DNA of 7,309 nucleotides, taken from Ruminococcaceae bacterium UBA5396. Lineage in GTDB: Bacteria; Bacillota; Clostridia; Oscillospirales; Acutalibacteraceae. The notes under the pieces were generated by a model. That model ran no database searches. It was given only the letters and a program-made list of their open reading frames with translations, and was not told where the DNA came from. The position numbers and the translations under genes were made by a program. Positions 1 to 6,542 of this stretch are shown piece after piece (within the stretch, counting starts at the first letter, position 1; each line of letters opens with the position of its first letter). The stretch is taken from positions 1 to 7,309 of the forward strand of contig DHOG01000012.1 in NCBI GenBank assembly GCA_002410715.1, read 5' to 3'.

Positions 1-971
1 TGGCATCATCATTTGGTTCCGGAGCTACCGATATGTTCTTTTATGGCTATAGCGGGCTCGACGATGGCGGGAATTTTGCAAAATGGAGCGCTGATCGCAA
101 GCTGTCTGTTAAAAACGGGTTAGACTGGTTTGCCGCTGTTCGTGAGACTGCGGGTGAGCGAATTGATCTCAGACAAGCCGCGATTTTGTTCCCCCAAGCA
201 TCGTTTACAATGGACAATCGCAACTTAAATGACGCCAATTTCCGTGCTTGCCGCAACGATAGCCTCGGTTATTATCAGCAGTTGGCTGATCTTGGAATCA
301 ATGCAGATTTTTTATCGGCGGAACAGGCGTCATCTGACATACTGTCAGATTATCCTTTGCTGGTTCTTCCGTCAAACCCCTTCTATTCATGGTTACGCAA
401 TCCGAAATTGGAAGAGTCACTCATCGCATATGTGCAAAATGGAGGGACTATCATTGCCAGTGCCTCATGCGGCCTATTTGATGTGTTTAGTATAGTCACA
501 GAATCCCATGCAGAGGATTCCATTCTATGGGATGAAAAAATTACAGATTTCTCTCGGTGGTTTGTTAGTTTCAAAGACGTACAACCTTTGGCATTATACG
601 GGAAAGATGGAGCAATCGCAATGGCGCTAAAGGAAGTCGGCAAAGGCAAAATCTATATGTCCGGCTTTGATATGGGGGCTTGTTATTGTGAGAAAAAGCA
701 CAAACCTGTTCCCGTAGCATATGGTAGGGAAGACCATTACCCACTTGCGGTCATTTCTCAAACACCTGTGGAAAAATGGGTGAAGGAGTTGGGATTGTCC
801 GATAATTGCCATCGTGGAATTGAACGAATACCGTTTGATAACGGTACGCTCATTATCAACCACACCTCGTATGATTATTTAGTGGAACCAAACCGAGAAT
901 TCATCAGCACTTTCGCTTCGTTTGATGGGCGTTTACTGCCGGGACATCATAGCGTGTTTCTTTATAATTAG
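1..971 (+). CDS. Glycoside hydrolase, GH42-like beta-galactosidase, C-terminal part (5' end outside window)
   Basis: The frame is open from base 3 to the TAG at 969-971, giving about 322 visible residues, so the N-terminus and the (beta/alpha)8 barrel with its catalytic glutamates lie left of the window. The first residues (GSGATDMFFYGYSG) look like the last barrel strand of a GH42-type enzyme. Next comes a Rossmann-like stretch: AAILFPQASF (visible residues 59-68), GYYQQLADLGINADFLSAEQ (89-108), YPLLVLPSNPFY and YVQNGGTIIASASCG. This matches the GH42 trimerisation domain, which has a glutamine-amidotransferase-like fold. A small C-terminal beta domain ends in RLLPGHHSVFLYN. Members of the family release terminal galactose, or related sugars, from oligosaccharides. 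Localisation cannot be judged without the N-terminus. The gene probably shares a transcript with the SGNH esterase 27 bases downstream. The family is inferred from fold-level similarity; another clan GH-A glycosidase with the same accessory domain is possible. Confidence 0.62.
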   Translation, partial: ASSFGSGATDMFFYGYSGLDDGGNFAKWSADRKLSVKNGLDWFAAVRETAGERIDLRQAAILFPQASFTMDNRNLNDANFRACRNDSLGYYQQLADLGINADFLSAEQASSDILSDYPLLVLPSNPFYSWLRNPKLEESLIAYVQNGGTIIASASCGLFDVFSIVTESHAEDSILWDEKITDFSRWFVSFKDVQPLALYGKDGAIAMALKEVGKGKIYMSGFDMGACYCEKKHKPVPVAYGREDHYPLAVISQTPVEKWVKELGLSDNCHRGIERIPFDNGTLIINHTSYDYLVEPNREFISTFASFDGRLLPGHHSVFLYN

Positions 972-998
972 ATTGTATGCTGAAAAGGAGTTAATATC

Positions 999-2165
999 AT
1001 GCTGCGGCACAGCCATGTATTAGCGATCGGGATAATATGCGCTTTTTTACTATCCTTTATTGCCTGTTCTCCCAGATCTTCGGATGTTTCTGCTTCCAGA
1101 ACAAGTACTCGTGATCGGTCAAACAACACCACAATCCCAGTCACACCTTTAACGGCTTGCTTTGCCGTCAACCGGGACAATGCGAATATTATTGGCAGAC
1201 AGTATATGAAAGATGATATTGTTTATCTGGAATGGACAAATTCTGGTGTAGAGTTGTGTTTTACGGGCACTGGCATTAAGGCAATGATAGGTTCTGCGGA
1301 AGCAAATCCAAACAATTATCCTGCTATATCCGTTCAAATTGACGACCGGGAACCGGAGCGGATAACCGTCAATAATTCGTGCCTGCTTACATTAGCGAAT
1401 AATCTCGAACCTGGTTCACATACAATGCGTTTAATCAAGGTTACAGAAGCCACTAATTCGCCGCTTTTGTTGTCCAGTGTTACGATACTTTCGGATGGTG
1501 GGGATGTTCCCCCTTCGCTGTTGCCGCCGCCTGAACGTCCGCTGCGCCGCATTGAGTTTATAGGCGATTCCATTACTTGCGGTTTTGGAAACCTCGGGAA
1601 TTCATCATCCGCTCGTTTTTTAACAGAAGAACAGGATGGTTTGCAAACTTATGCCGCCTTTACCGCGAGTGCATTGAATGCCGAGGCTCATTATATATGT
1701 GTATCGGGTAAAGGTATTGTAAAAAACGTGAATGGCGATACATATGATTTGTTGCCCACCCTTTTCACCTTTGTTTCGCCTTCATTTCGAAAGCCATGGG
1801 ATGCAAGCCTGTGGCAGCCGGATGTTGTCGTAATCAACGCAGGCACAAACGATGTATCGGCGCATGCGGATAGGCAGGAGTTTCTAATTGGTGCGGTTGC
1901 TTTCCTTGAGCAAATACGCCGCAGCTATCCCAAAGCAGAAATTCTTTGGTGCTATGGCATGATGAACCGCGAAATGAGTGATACCATAGCAGCGGCGGTA
2001 CAGCAGTTCAACGCGATTGACGGGCACGCATACTATCTGCAATTGAACGGTATGCTGATAGGAGAGGGAGGGGCGGTAGGTCATCCCAATGTGAAAGCCC
2101 ATCGCAGCCGCTCAGAGATCTTAACATCGAAGATCAAGGATGTTACCGGCTGGTCTGAACAGTAA
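999..2165 (+). CDS. SGNH/GDSL carbohydrate esterase lipoprotein, CE2-like
   Basis: Encodes 388 residues. A lipoprotein signal (LAIGIICAFLLSFIAC) predicts cleavage before Cys23 and lipid anchoring on the outer face of the membrane, followed by a short Ser/Thr-rich linker. Residues about 50-170 resemble the N-terminal jelly-roll of carbohydrate esterase family 2, and 183-388 form the SGNH domain. Block I is FIGDSITCGFG with nucleophile Ser191, a Gly at 237 (VSGKG) fits block II, block III is NAGTNDVS with Asn284, and block V is GHPNVKAH with His362. CE2 enzymes remove O-acetyl groups from xylan, mannan or related sugars. The usual Asp three residues before the catalytic His is replaced by Ala359, so a Ser-His dyad is likely; such dyads are known in CE2. 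The ATG at 999 is supported by AGGAG at 986-990, 8 bases upstream. The gene lies 27 bases after the glycosidase (probable operon) and ends just before the shared hairpin terminator. The family assignment is good; the substrate is inferred. Confidence 0.85.
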   Translation: MLRHSHVLAIGIICAFLLSFIACSPRSSDVSASRTSTRDRSNNTTIPVTPLTACFAVNRDNANIIGRQYMKDDIVYLEWTNSGVELCFTGTGIKAMIGSAEANPNNYPAISVQIDDREPERITVNNSCLLTLANNLEPGSHTMRLIKVTEATNSPLLLSSVTILSDGGDVPPSLLPPPERPLRRIEFIGDSITCGFGNLGNSSSARFLTEEQDGLQTYAAFTASALNAEAHYICVSGKGIVKNVNGDTYDLLPTLFTFVSPSFRKPWDASLWQPDVVVINAGTNDVSAHADRQEFLIGAVAFLEQIRRSYPKAEILWCYGMMNREMSDTIAAAVQQFNAIDGHAYYLQLNGMLIGEGGAVGHPNVKAHRSRSEILTSKIKDVTGWSEQ

Positions 2166-2186
2166 TGATATAGATGACACTATTTA

Positions 2187-2234
2187 AAAACACAAGTGCC
2201 ACTCGGCGATCAAGTCGAGTGGCACTTGTGTTTT
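2187..2234. terminator. Bidirectional rho-independent terminator between convergent genes
   Basis: A perfect 19-bp inverted repeat with arms 2187-2205 (AAAACACAAGTGCCACTCG) and 2216-2234 (CGAGTGGCACTTGTGTTTT), separated by a 10-base loop. The A-run at 2186-2190 and T-run at 2231-2234 lie at opposite ends, so each strand reads as a hairpin ending in a U-tract. It starts 21 bases after the stop of the SGNH esterase and 12 bases after the stop of the beta-helix lipoprotein on the other strand. It therefore most likely terminates both transcripts. Confidence 0.93.
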
Positions 2235-2246
2235 ATGGGCTGATGT

Positions 2247-5234
2247 TTATGCCCACCATGTGTTATATTCCTTAATAGTTCCGCCGATCTTTTCGGTTCG
2301 GACTGATGCTCCGCCCGATGGCGGAACAAACGACAACATCTGTTTCATGAGGTTGCCGACAAGCTGAACGTCTGCATTGCCTGATATTCTAACCTGTACC
2401 ACCTTGGGTGGCATCAAGACTGTGCTGAGGTGAACTTTTCCACCCGATGTATCCAGCAGATACTTCGTAGATTCCATCATATAATATTGCAGTTGGTTGA
2501 CAATCAGGGTGCCGCCTTTGACCAGTAATGATGTGCTTGGCTGCGCCCACATCATAGAATTGAATAATGCCACTGTCCCTGTTACGGTATTTTTCATATC
2601 AATATGGTACATATCGCCACTGTAATTCATGGAAACCATTTCAGAGTTTATGAATTCCACGACGTCCGCCTGTTCAACTACCAGTGCGTTGCGGCATCCA
2701 TCAGCCCCATGTCCAATTATGGTGCCATTTGTGCCTTTACCTCCCTGTGAGATAAGGAGCATCAGATTCTTTGCGCCAAAAGCAAAATTCCCCAACATAT
2801 GCTCGGATGCATTATGCCCCATTATAAAAGCGTCGAGAGAGGTATTCAGCCTGTGATTAAACTCGGCTTCCCCTGTTTTCGGCTTCACAGATACAGCGGA
2901 ACGCTTCCAATAGTGTGGGTTGAACTGAACGTTTTCTACCCAGCCATTTGATTTGTTACTACCTATGAAAATGCCACGCCTTATCGGTGCGCCTCCTACA
3001 TACTGTATATAATGCCCATCCGAAGGATTTGTTCCAAAGTCCAGTGCATTATAGGAATTTATAAATACAGCATTAATTGCCCAGCAGTTAGGCCCTTTGC
3101 TTTGTACCGTCCACGGGTAGGCAATAAAGTTGGTGTAACTCTGTTCAGGGTAATAAAATGATATCCCGTTAATTCCGGATCCTGACTCCAGTTGGATCAA
3201 CGCCTGCCCGCTTTCGCTTCCCTTCCCATAGGTTGTGGATAGAACAGAACCGGCAGTTCGGCTGTGGGTGGGAACATCGTAGATGCCTCTCAATTCTACC
3301 CCGCTGGGAACGGTTAACGGCGATGAAATCGTATACTCGCCCGCAGGCACAAATACGGTGCCGCCCGTTTTTCTTGCAGCAGCCAGTGCTTTTGTAAAGG
3401 CGGTTGTGCTGTCGGTGTTGACTTTTGCACCATAGTCCACCACGTTATAAAGATACATGCTGGTAGGTTTGGGTATGCTCTGGCGATATATATGCTGCCT
3501 TCCGCTCTTAACCGGCAGATTAAGTTTGTCGTGATTGATCGTAACATAAGCAGAACGGGATTTGTTATAAGCAATATCTGCGCTGCCGGAAAATGTACAG
3601 CCCAAAACCGACACGCCGCCGCATTTATCGGAAACAGTAATATGCTTTAAAGATCCCTTAAGCGTGCATTGCTGTAAGCTTATGCCGCCTTTGTGCATGT
3701 TGATCGCATAACGGGATGCAGTATCCCAACCTTCAAATATGCTGTTTACAACAGTAATTCTGCCGCTGCCCTTATACGATAACTGCTCCCTGATTTTTCC
3801 CTTAATATGCAGGTTTTCAAACTGGCTGGTTTCATTAAACCCTTCGCTGAGTAATAGCCCCGCTTCGCACGATTCATTGCCGCTGATGGAAACATCGGTG
3901 AATGCACAGCCGATGCCGTTGGTTCCGGTAATCTCGATCGCTACCTTACAATTGGTGAAATTCATCTTCATAAATTGAGCATTAGGCGCACGGCCTGCCG
4001 AATTTTTCAACAGAAGTATTCCGCGATTCAAACCTACCGCGCTGAAATCATATGTATATTCCCAGTCAGAACGTTTCATCCACAGACCAACCGAATTTTC
4101 GAACATAAAATTGCGGATCGTCTGTGCATCTTGCGTGTTAATAAGAGTAACTGTATTTTTTATAAAATATTCAGGACCGAGATGAACACCTTCCAGACGT
4201 CCGATATCGGTAACGTTGTCCAGCATGATTGCGTTTTTAAAGGCGGTTATATAGACGTTTTTCAAGTAATGCAGTTCGCTCCATCCAGTCGAGCCTTGAT
4301 AACCAATCCACGCACCTGCAATAGTGGTGTTCATAACCGTATAGCTGTCATTGGCCGGGCTATCTGTTATCTGTTGAATTGCCGGTGGATATGCAGAAAA
4401 TTTGCCTGCAGACTGCTCGGGATACAGAATAGTAACATTGCGCAACCCCGCGCCGGGACTCAGGCGAATAAATGCTGCTGCTGATTCATTCCCCTTGTTG
4501 CCTGTAACCAGTAAAACAGTGCCGCGACTGCCCGGATTTACCGCATTGGGGTTGATCCATTCACCCCTAAGCGTAACTCCGCTTGGGATTAGAATAGAGC
4601 CTCCGCAAAGATACTTCCCTTCCGGCAGATAGACGACACCGCCACCTTTGTTTTGCGCGGCCTGCAGCGCACTTTGGATCGCGGCAGTATCGTCTGTTTT
4701 CCCATCCGCTTTTGCACCGAAATCTTGCACCACGTTATATAAAGCGACACATAAACCCATGCCGTCATCGTATTTGATATCTACAACAAACGGTTCGCCC
4801 TTCACTCTTGCTTTTTTATCCGCATTATTTACGGGCTTAACAACAGTCCATGGTGTTGTATCATCGATAAAATTTAATCCGTGCAAATTTTTTAAAACGC
4901 CCGTTGTGTTGTTTTTGTAAAAATCGGCAGGTATCACCGCCTTTGTCCTGTCGCCGGAGGGGCGCTTGATCTGCCAGTTATCGCTATTGTTATCAGATGT
5001 CGTATTTGTTTCTGCAGAAGATGACGGTGCATTCGTTTTTTTAGTGCTGCCTTTTGTCGCTTGTGTTTTTGAGCTTTTTTCGCTTTCTTTATGCGACGAG
5101 CCAGCACTTTTAGAAGATTCGGAAACTGTGCCCGATAAATTGTTGTTCGATGTTGATTCATTCTTGGCCCTATTACACCCCACTGAAAATATTAGGATAG
5201 CCGCCATTAGTAGTGCGGTTATTCTCCTGAACAT
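2247..5234 (-). CDS. Lipoprotein with two tandem pectate-lyase-type (Pectate_lyase_3-like) beta-helices
   Basis: Encodes 995 residues. The signal ITALLMAAILIFSVGC predicts a lipidated Cys20. Residues about 21-88 are a low-complexity Ser/Thr/Lys/Asn linker, as expected for a surface lipoprotein crossing the cell wall. The first beta-helix starts with ALYNVVQDFGAKADGKTDDT (about 164-183), then GGVVYLPEGKYL and SGVTLRGEW. The second starts with YLYNVVDYGAKVNTDSTTAF (594-613), then GGTVFVPAGEYT and SGVELRG. Each half then repeats a GKG/GNxxES...YPEQS...AYP pattern, so the protein is an internal duplication, resembling the two-helix layout of GH55. This superfamily includes pectate lyases, polygalacturonases and exo-beta-1,3-glucanases. 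I cannot identify catalytic residues, so lyase, hydrolase or binding roles all remain open. The ATG at 5234 follows GGAGG (plus 5241-5245) by 6 bases. A strong promoter lies upstream. The end of the protein is closely related to the partial gene at 6543-7309. Confidence 0.88.
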   Translation of the reverse strand: MFRRITALLMAAILIFSVGCNRAKNESTSNNNLSGTVSESSKSAGSSHKESEKSSKTQATKGSTKKTNAPSSSAETNTTSDNNSDNWQIKRPSGDRTKAVIPADFYKNNTTGVLKNLHGLNFIDDTTPWTVVKPVNNADKKARVKGEPFVVDIKYDDGMGLCVALYNVVQDFGAKADGKTDDTAAIQSALQAAQNKGGGVVYLPEGKYLCGGSILIPSGVTLRGEWINPNAVNPGSRGTVLLVTGNKGNESAAAFIRLSPGAGLRNVTILYPEQSAGKFSAYPPAIQQITDSPANDSYTVMNTTIAGAWIGYQGSTGWSELHYLKNVYITAFKNAIMLDNVTDIGRLEGVHLGPEYFIKNTVTLINTQDAQTIRNFMFENSVGLWMKRSDWEYTYDFSAVGLNRGILLLKNSAGRAPNAQFMKMNFTNCKVAIEITGTNGIGCAFTDVSISGNESCEAGLLLSEGFNETSQFENLHIKGKIREQLSYKGSGRITVVNSIFEGWDTASRYAINMHKGGISLQQCTLKGSLKHITVSDKCGGVSVLGCTFSGSADIAYNKSRSAYVTINHDKLNLPVKSGRQHIYRQSIPKPTSMYLYNVVDYGAKVNTDSTTAFTKALAAARKTGGTVFVPAGEYTISSPLTVPSGVELRGIYDVPTHSRTAGSVLSTTYGKGSESGQALIQLESGSGINGISFYYPEQSYTNFIAYPWTVQSKGPNCWAINAVFINSYNALDFGTNPSDGHYIQYVGGAPIRRGIFIGSNKSNGWVENVQFNPHYWKRSAVSVKPKTGEAEFNHRLNTSLDAFIMGHNASEHMLGNFAFGAKNLMLLISQGGKGTNGTIIGHGADGCRNALVVEQADVVEFINSEMVSMNYSGDMYHIDMKNTVTGTVALFNSMMWAQPSTSLLVKGGTLIVNQLQYYMMESTKYLLDTSGGKVHLSTVLMPPKVVQVRISGNADVQLVGNLMKQMLSFVPPSGGASVRTEKIGGTIKEYNTWWA

Positions 5235-5240
5235 TCTACA

Positions 5241-5245
5241 CCTCC
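5241..5245 (-). promoter_or_regulatory. Ribosome binding site of the 995-residue lipoprotein gene
   Basis: On the minus strand GGAGG is followed by TGTAGA and then ATG, giving a 6-base spacing. This fixes the start at 5234, immediately before a good lipoprotein signal peptide. Confidence 0.9.
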
Positions 5246-5267
5246 GTAATTAATGATTTTTACTTTG

Positions 5268-5300
5268 TATTAATACTATGATTGATATTATATTAATACT
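5268..5300. repeat. Repeated TATTAATACT in the leader of the beta-helix lipoprotein gene
   Basis: The 10-mer TATTAATACT occurs at 5268-5277 and 5291-5300, 23 bases apart start to start. The first copy overlaps a perfect palindrome, GTATTAATAC (5267-5276). Both lie just downstream of the predicted start of transcription, where a repressor could act. A third, shorter copy (TATTAATA) is at 5421-5428. The sequence is so AT-rich that chance repetition is possible; an operator role is only inferred. Confidence 0.3.
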
Positions 5301-5323
5301 GTAGATTTAATGCTTTGTTTGTA

Positions 5324-5352
5324 ATTATATCACCATATATCTTACATATCAA
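5324..5352 (-). promoter_or_regulatory. Sigma-A-type promoter of the beta-helix lipoprotein gene
   Basis: Read on the minus strand: -35 TTGATA (plus 5347-5352), exactly 17 bases, then -10 TATAAT (plus 5324-5329). The -10 is preceded by TG at the extended -10 position (TGATATAAT). Only one base differs from the hexamer consensus. Transcription would begin near 5317, leaving a leader of about 80 bases. The region is about 18% GC over the two sequence rows counted (5281-5400), so chance matches occur more easily here. Even so, the spacing, the extended -10 and the position upstream of a clear gene make it credible. Confidence 0.75.
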
Positions 5353-5439
5353 TAATAATATAAAACAAAATATACCAATATTTGTAGATAAGTTGATGAA
5401 TACGTATTAAAAATGTATTATATTAATATTATAAAAGAA

Positions 5440-5475
5440 CATCGTATAATCTGTATTGATGCAGATTATACGATG
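5440..5475 (-). terminator. Hairpin terminator after the CE7-like esterase gene
   Basis: A perfect 14-bp inverted repeat with arms 5440-5453 (CATCGTATAATCTG) and 5462-5475, and an 8-base loop. On the minus strand it begins 25 bases after the esterase stop codon and is followed by GTTCTTTTATAATATT, a U-rich tail. The stem is AT-rich and the U-tract is interrupted, so it is weaker than the hairpin at 2187-2234. It lies between the esterase gene and the promoter of the next gene on the same strand, as expected for a terminator separating two units. Confidence 0.75.
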
Positions 5476-5500
5476 CACTTTATTTCACCATTAAAATTTC

Positions 5501-6418
5501 CTAAGCAAAAATTCTAAACCAAGCGCAGACAAGATGTATAAATTCATAATTATAGCCGTGACCACGACCTGATAAGAAGGTTTTAGATTTCGTAAAGGGA
5601 AGCTTATCATAAAGTGAATCAACAGTATCGGGAGGACACTTTTCATCCAAACCTCCCTCTGTCAGTAAAACAGGGTAGACCATTCGGAAGGCGTGAGCAA
5701 TTGTGTCAACAAAACCAAGGCTATGCCAAGCTTCGGCTTTTTCTGATTCATTATTGAAAGCATCCTTTGCGACAGCGTATGCTCCGCGCCATGCGGCTTT
5801 TGGATAGTCTGTTAAAAAAGGTTCATCAGCCGCAACACAACGAATACCTCTATCTTTAAAAATAGACCCTAAAAGAAGTGCTGTACCGCCTCCCTGACTT
5901 GTACCAAAAAAAGAAACTCTATCTGCAATTACTGTATTTTGCTCCCATGCCCACTTAACCGCCATAACACAATTCAAAAGCCAGTTTTTATAACCACCTT
6001 GTGCCTTTGTTCTTATCGTATCGGGCAGAACTGGCCAGTTGCCATCTTTTTGAAGTGATTTGTAAAAACCTTCAGGAGTCCAATATCCAAGTGGAGATAA
6101 ATTCAACAAATTATATCCTTGTGCTACAATATCCGGGTGATTAGAAAGCTCCGCGCCGTAACCGGGCAAATGAACAACAAGTGGTGAGGGCCCCTTAATC
6201 ACCGGCTGCCACACGCCATAAAAAGGTACCATGCCTTCGGGCGAAAATTTAACGATACGATTTTCGGTCATATGAAATGTACCATAATTGTTACGCCATC
6301 CATTATCGGGTAAAACTTCTACATTCAGCGGAATACTATTCGCAAAAGTCCAGATATCTTCAATCCAGCTTTCAATTTCCCCGGTACTTGGATATAAATC
6401 ATAAGCGTTACTATACAT
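5501..6418 (-). CDS. Cytoplasmic alpha/beta-hydrolase esterase, acetyl xylan esterase (CE7/AXE1)-like
   Basis: Encodes 305 residues starting MYSNAYDLYPSTG. It is an alpha/beta hydrolase: PLVVHLPGYGAE (oxyanion-loop region), a nucleophile elbow FFGTSQGGGTALL with Ser174, GGLDEKCPPDTV with probable Asp258, and SGRGHGYNYE with probable His287. GxSQGG and the D-x-x-CPP sequence are hallmarks of CE7 esterases (acetyl xylan esterase/cephalosporin-C deacetylase), and both the length and the Ser-Asp-His spacing fit. However, the CE7 RGQ motif is absent, with SPLGYWTPEG in its place, and the HE motif reads HG, so this is a divergent branch. There is no signal peptide, so it probably deacetylates imported oligosaccharides in the cytoplasm. 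An upstream in-frame GTG (6436) would overlap the ribosome binding site, so the ATG at 6418 is preferred. It may be co-transcribed with the upstream beta-helix gene, 124 bases away. GC content is lower than in its neighbours. Confidence 0.8.
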   Translation of the reverse strand: MYSNAYDLYPSTGEIESWIEDIWTFANSIPLNVEVLPDNGWRNNYGTFHMTENRIVKFSPEGMVPFYGVWQPVIKGPSPLVVHLPGYGAELSNHPDIVAQGYNLLNLSPLGYWTPEGFYKSLQKDGNWPVLPDTIRTKAQGGYKNWLLNCVMAVKWAWEQNTVIADRVSFFGTSQGGGTALLLGSIFKDRGIRCVAADEPFLTDYPKAAWRGAYAVAKDAFNNESEKAEAWHSLGFVDTIAHAFRMVYPVLLTEGGLDEKCPPDTVDSLYDKLPFTKSKTFLSGRGHGYNYEFIHLVCAWFRIFA

Positions 6419-6427
6419 TTTTACCAT

Positions 6428-6431
6428 TCCT
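6428..6431 (-). promoter_or_regulatory. Ribosome binding site choosing the ATG at 6418
   Basis: The minus strand reads GAAAGGA, then ATGGTAAAA, then ATG. AGGA (plus 6428-6431) is 9 bases from the ATG at 6418 but directly abuts the ATG at 6427. It also lies inside the codons that would follow the GTG at 6436. The start at 6418 is therefore the best supported. Confidence 0.65.
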
Positions 6432-6436
6432 TTCAC

Positions 6437-6470
6437 CGCGCCCGAGGCGGCGCCTGAATAACTACAGCAA
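6437..6470 (-). other. GC-rich leader segment with a possible short hairpin upstream of the esterase gene
   Basis: Bases about 6437-6455 are almost entirely G and C, unlike the AT-rich surroundings. GCGCC (6439-6443) can pair with GGCGC (6450-6454) across a 6-base loop, and GGCGCC is itself a palindrome. On the minus strand this sits a few bases before the AAAGGA ribosome binding site, so it could influence translation. No known riboswitch is recognised and a 5-bp stem could be chance. Confidence 0.25.
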
Positions 6471-6502
6471 TAAAAGTCGATCGCTATCCCAACGTATATT
6501 CT

Positions 6503-6518
6503 GACAAAAACGTTTCAT
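6503..6518. promoter_or_regulatory. Possible LacI-family-type operator (AAACGTTT palindrome)
   Basis: GACAAAAACGTTTCAT contains the perfect 8-bp palindrome AAACGTTT (6508-6515) with a central CG, flanked by imperfectly symmetric bases. LacI-family sugar regulators typically bind palindromes with a central CG. It lies between the partial beta-helix gene and the esterase gene. It is one base short of a standard CcpA cre site. No regulator gene is visible and no good promoter was found beside it. Confidence 0.25.
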
Positions 6519-6542
6519 TGTATATGGATTGTTTTTTGCTTT

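Noticed and set aside
21..35. GGAG at 21-24, 8 bases before the ATG at 33, resembling a true gene start
   Set aside because: The frame stays open to the left edge, and both the upstream residues and the first residues after the ATG look like the end of a glycosidase barrel. The protein would lack its catalytic domain if it began here.
3975..4484. 169-codon open frame on the plus strand inside the beta-helix gene
   Set aside because: It lies fully antisense to a well-supported 995-residue gene, has no ribosome binding site that I can see, and its protein is rich in Cys, Arg and Ile without a recognisable domain.
4966..5253. Hydrophobic 95-codon open frame on the plus strand opposite the lipoprotein signal and linker
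   Set aside because: It is the antisense of the Ser/Lys-rich linker, which naturally yields a Leu/Phe/Ala-rich frame. It also covers the ribosome binding site of the real gene.
5281..5430. Replication origin or attachment site in the very AT-rich spacer
   Set aside because: No DnaA-box cluster, iterons, integrase gene or tRNA end is present. AT-richness is explained by an ordinary promoter region in a low-GC Gram-positive genome.
6419..6436. GTG at 6436 or ATG at 6427 as the start of the esterase
   Set aside because: The GTG lies upstream of the AAAGGA ribosome binding site, and the ATG at 6427 abuts it directly. The ATG at 6418 has the normal spacing.
6506..6520. CcpA catabolite-response (cre) site
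   Set aside because: The minus strand reads TGAAACGTTTTTG, one base short between TG and CG compared with the cre consensus, so it was reported only as a possible LacI-family-type palindrome.
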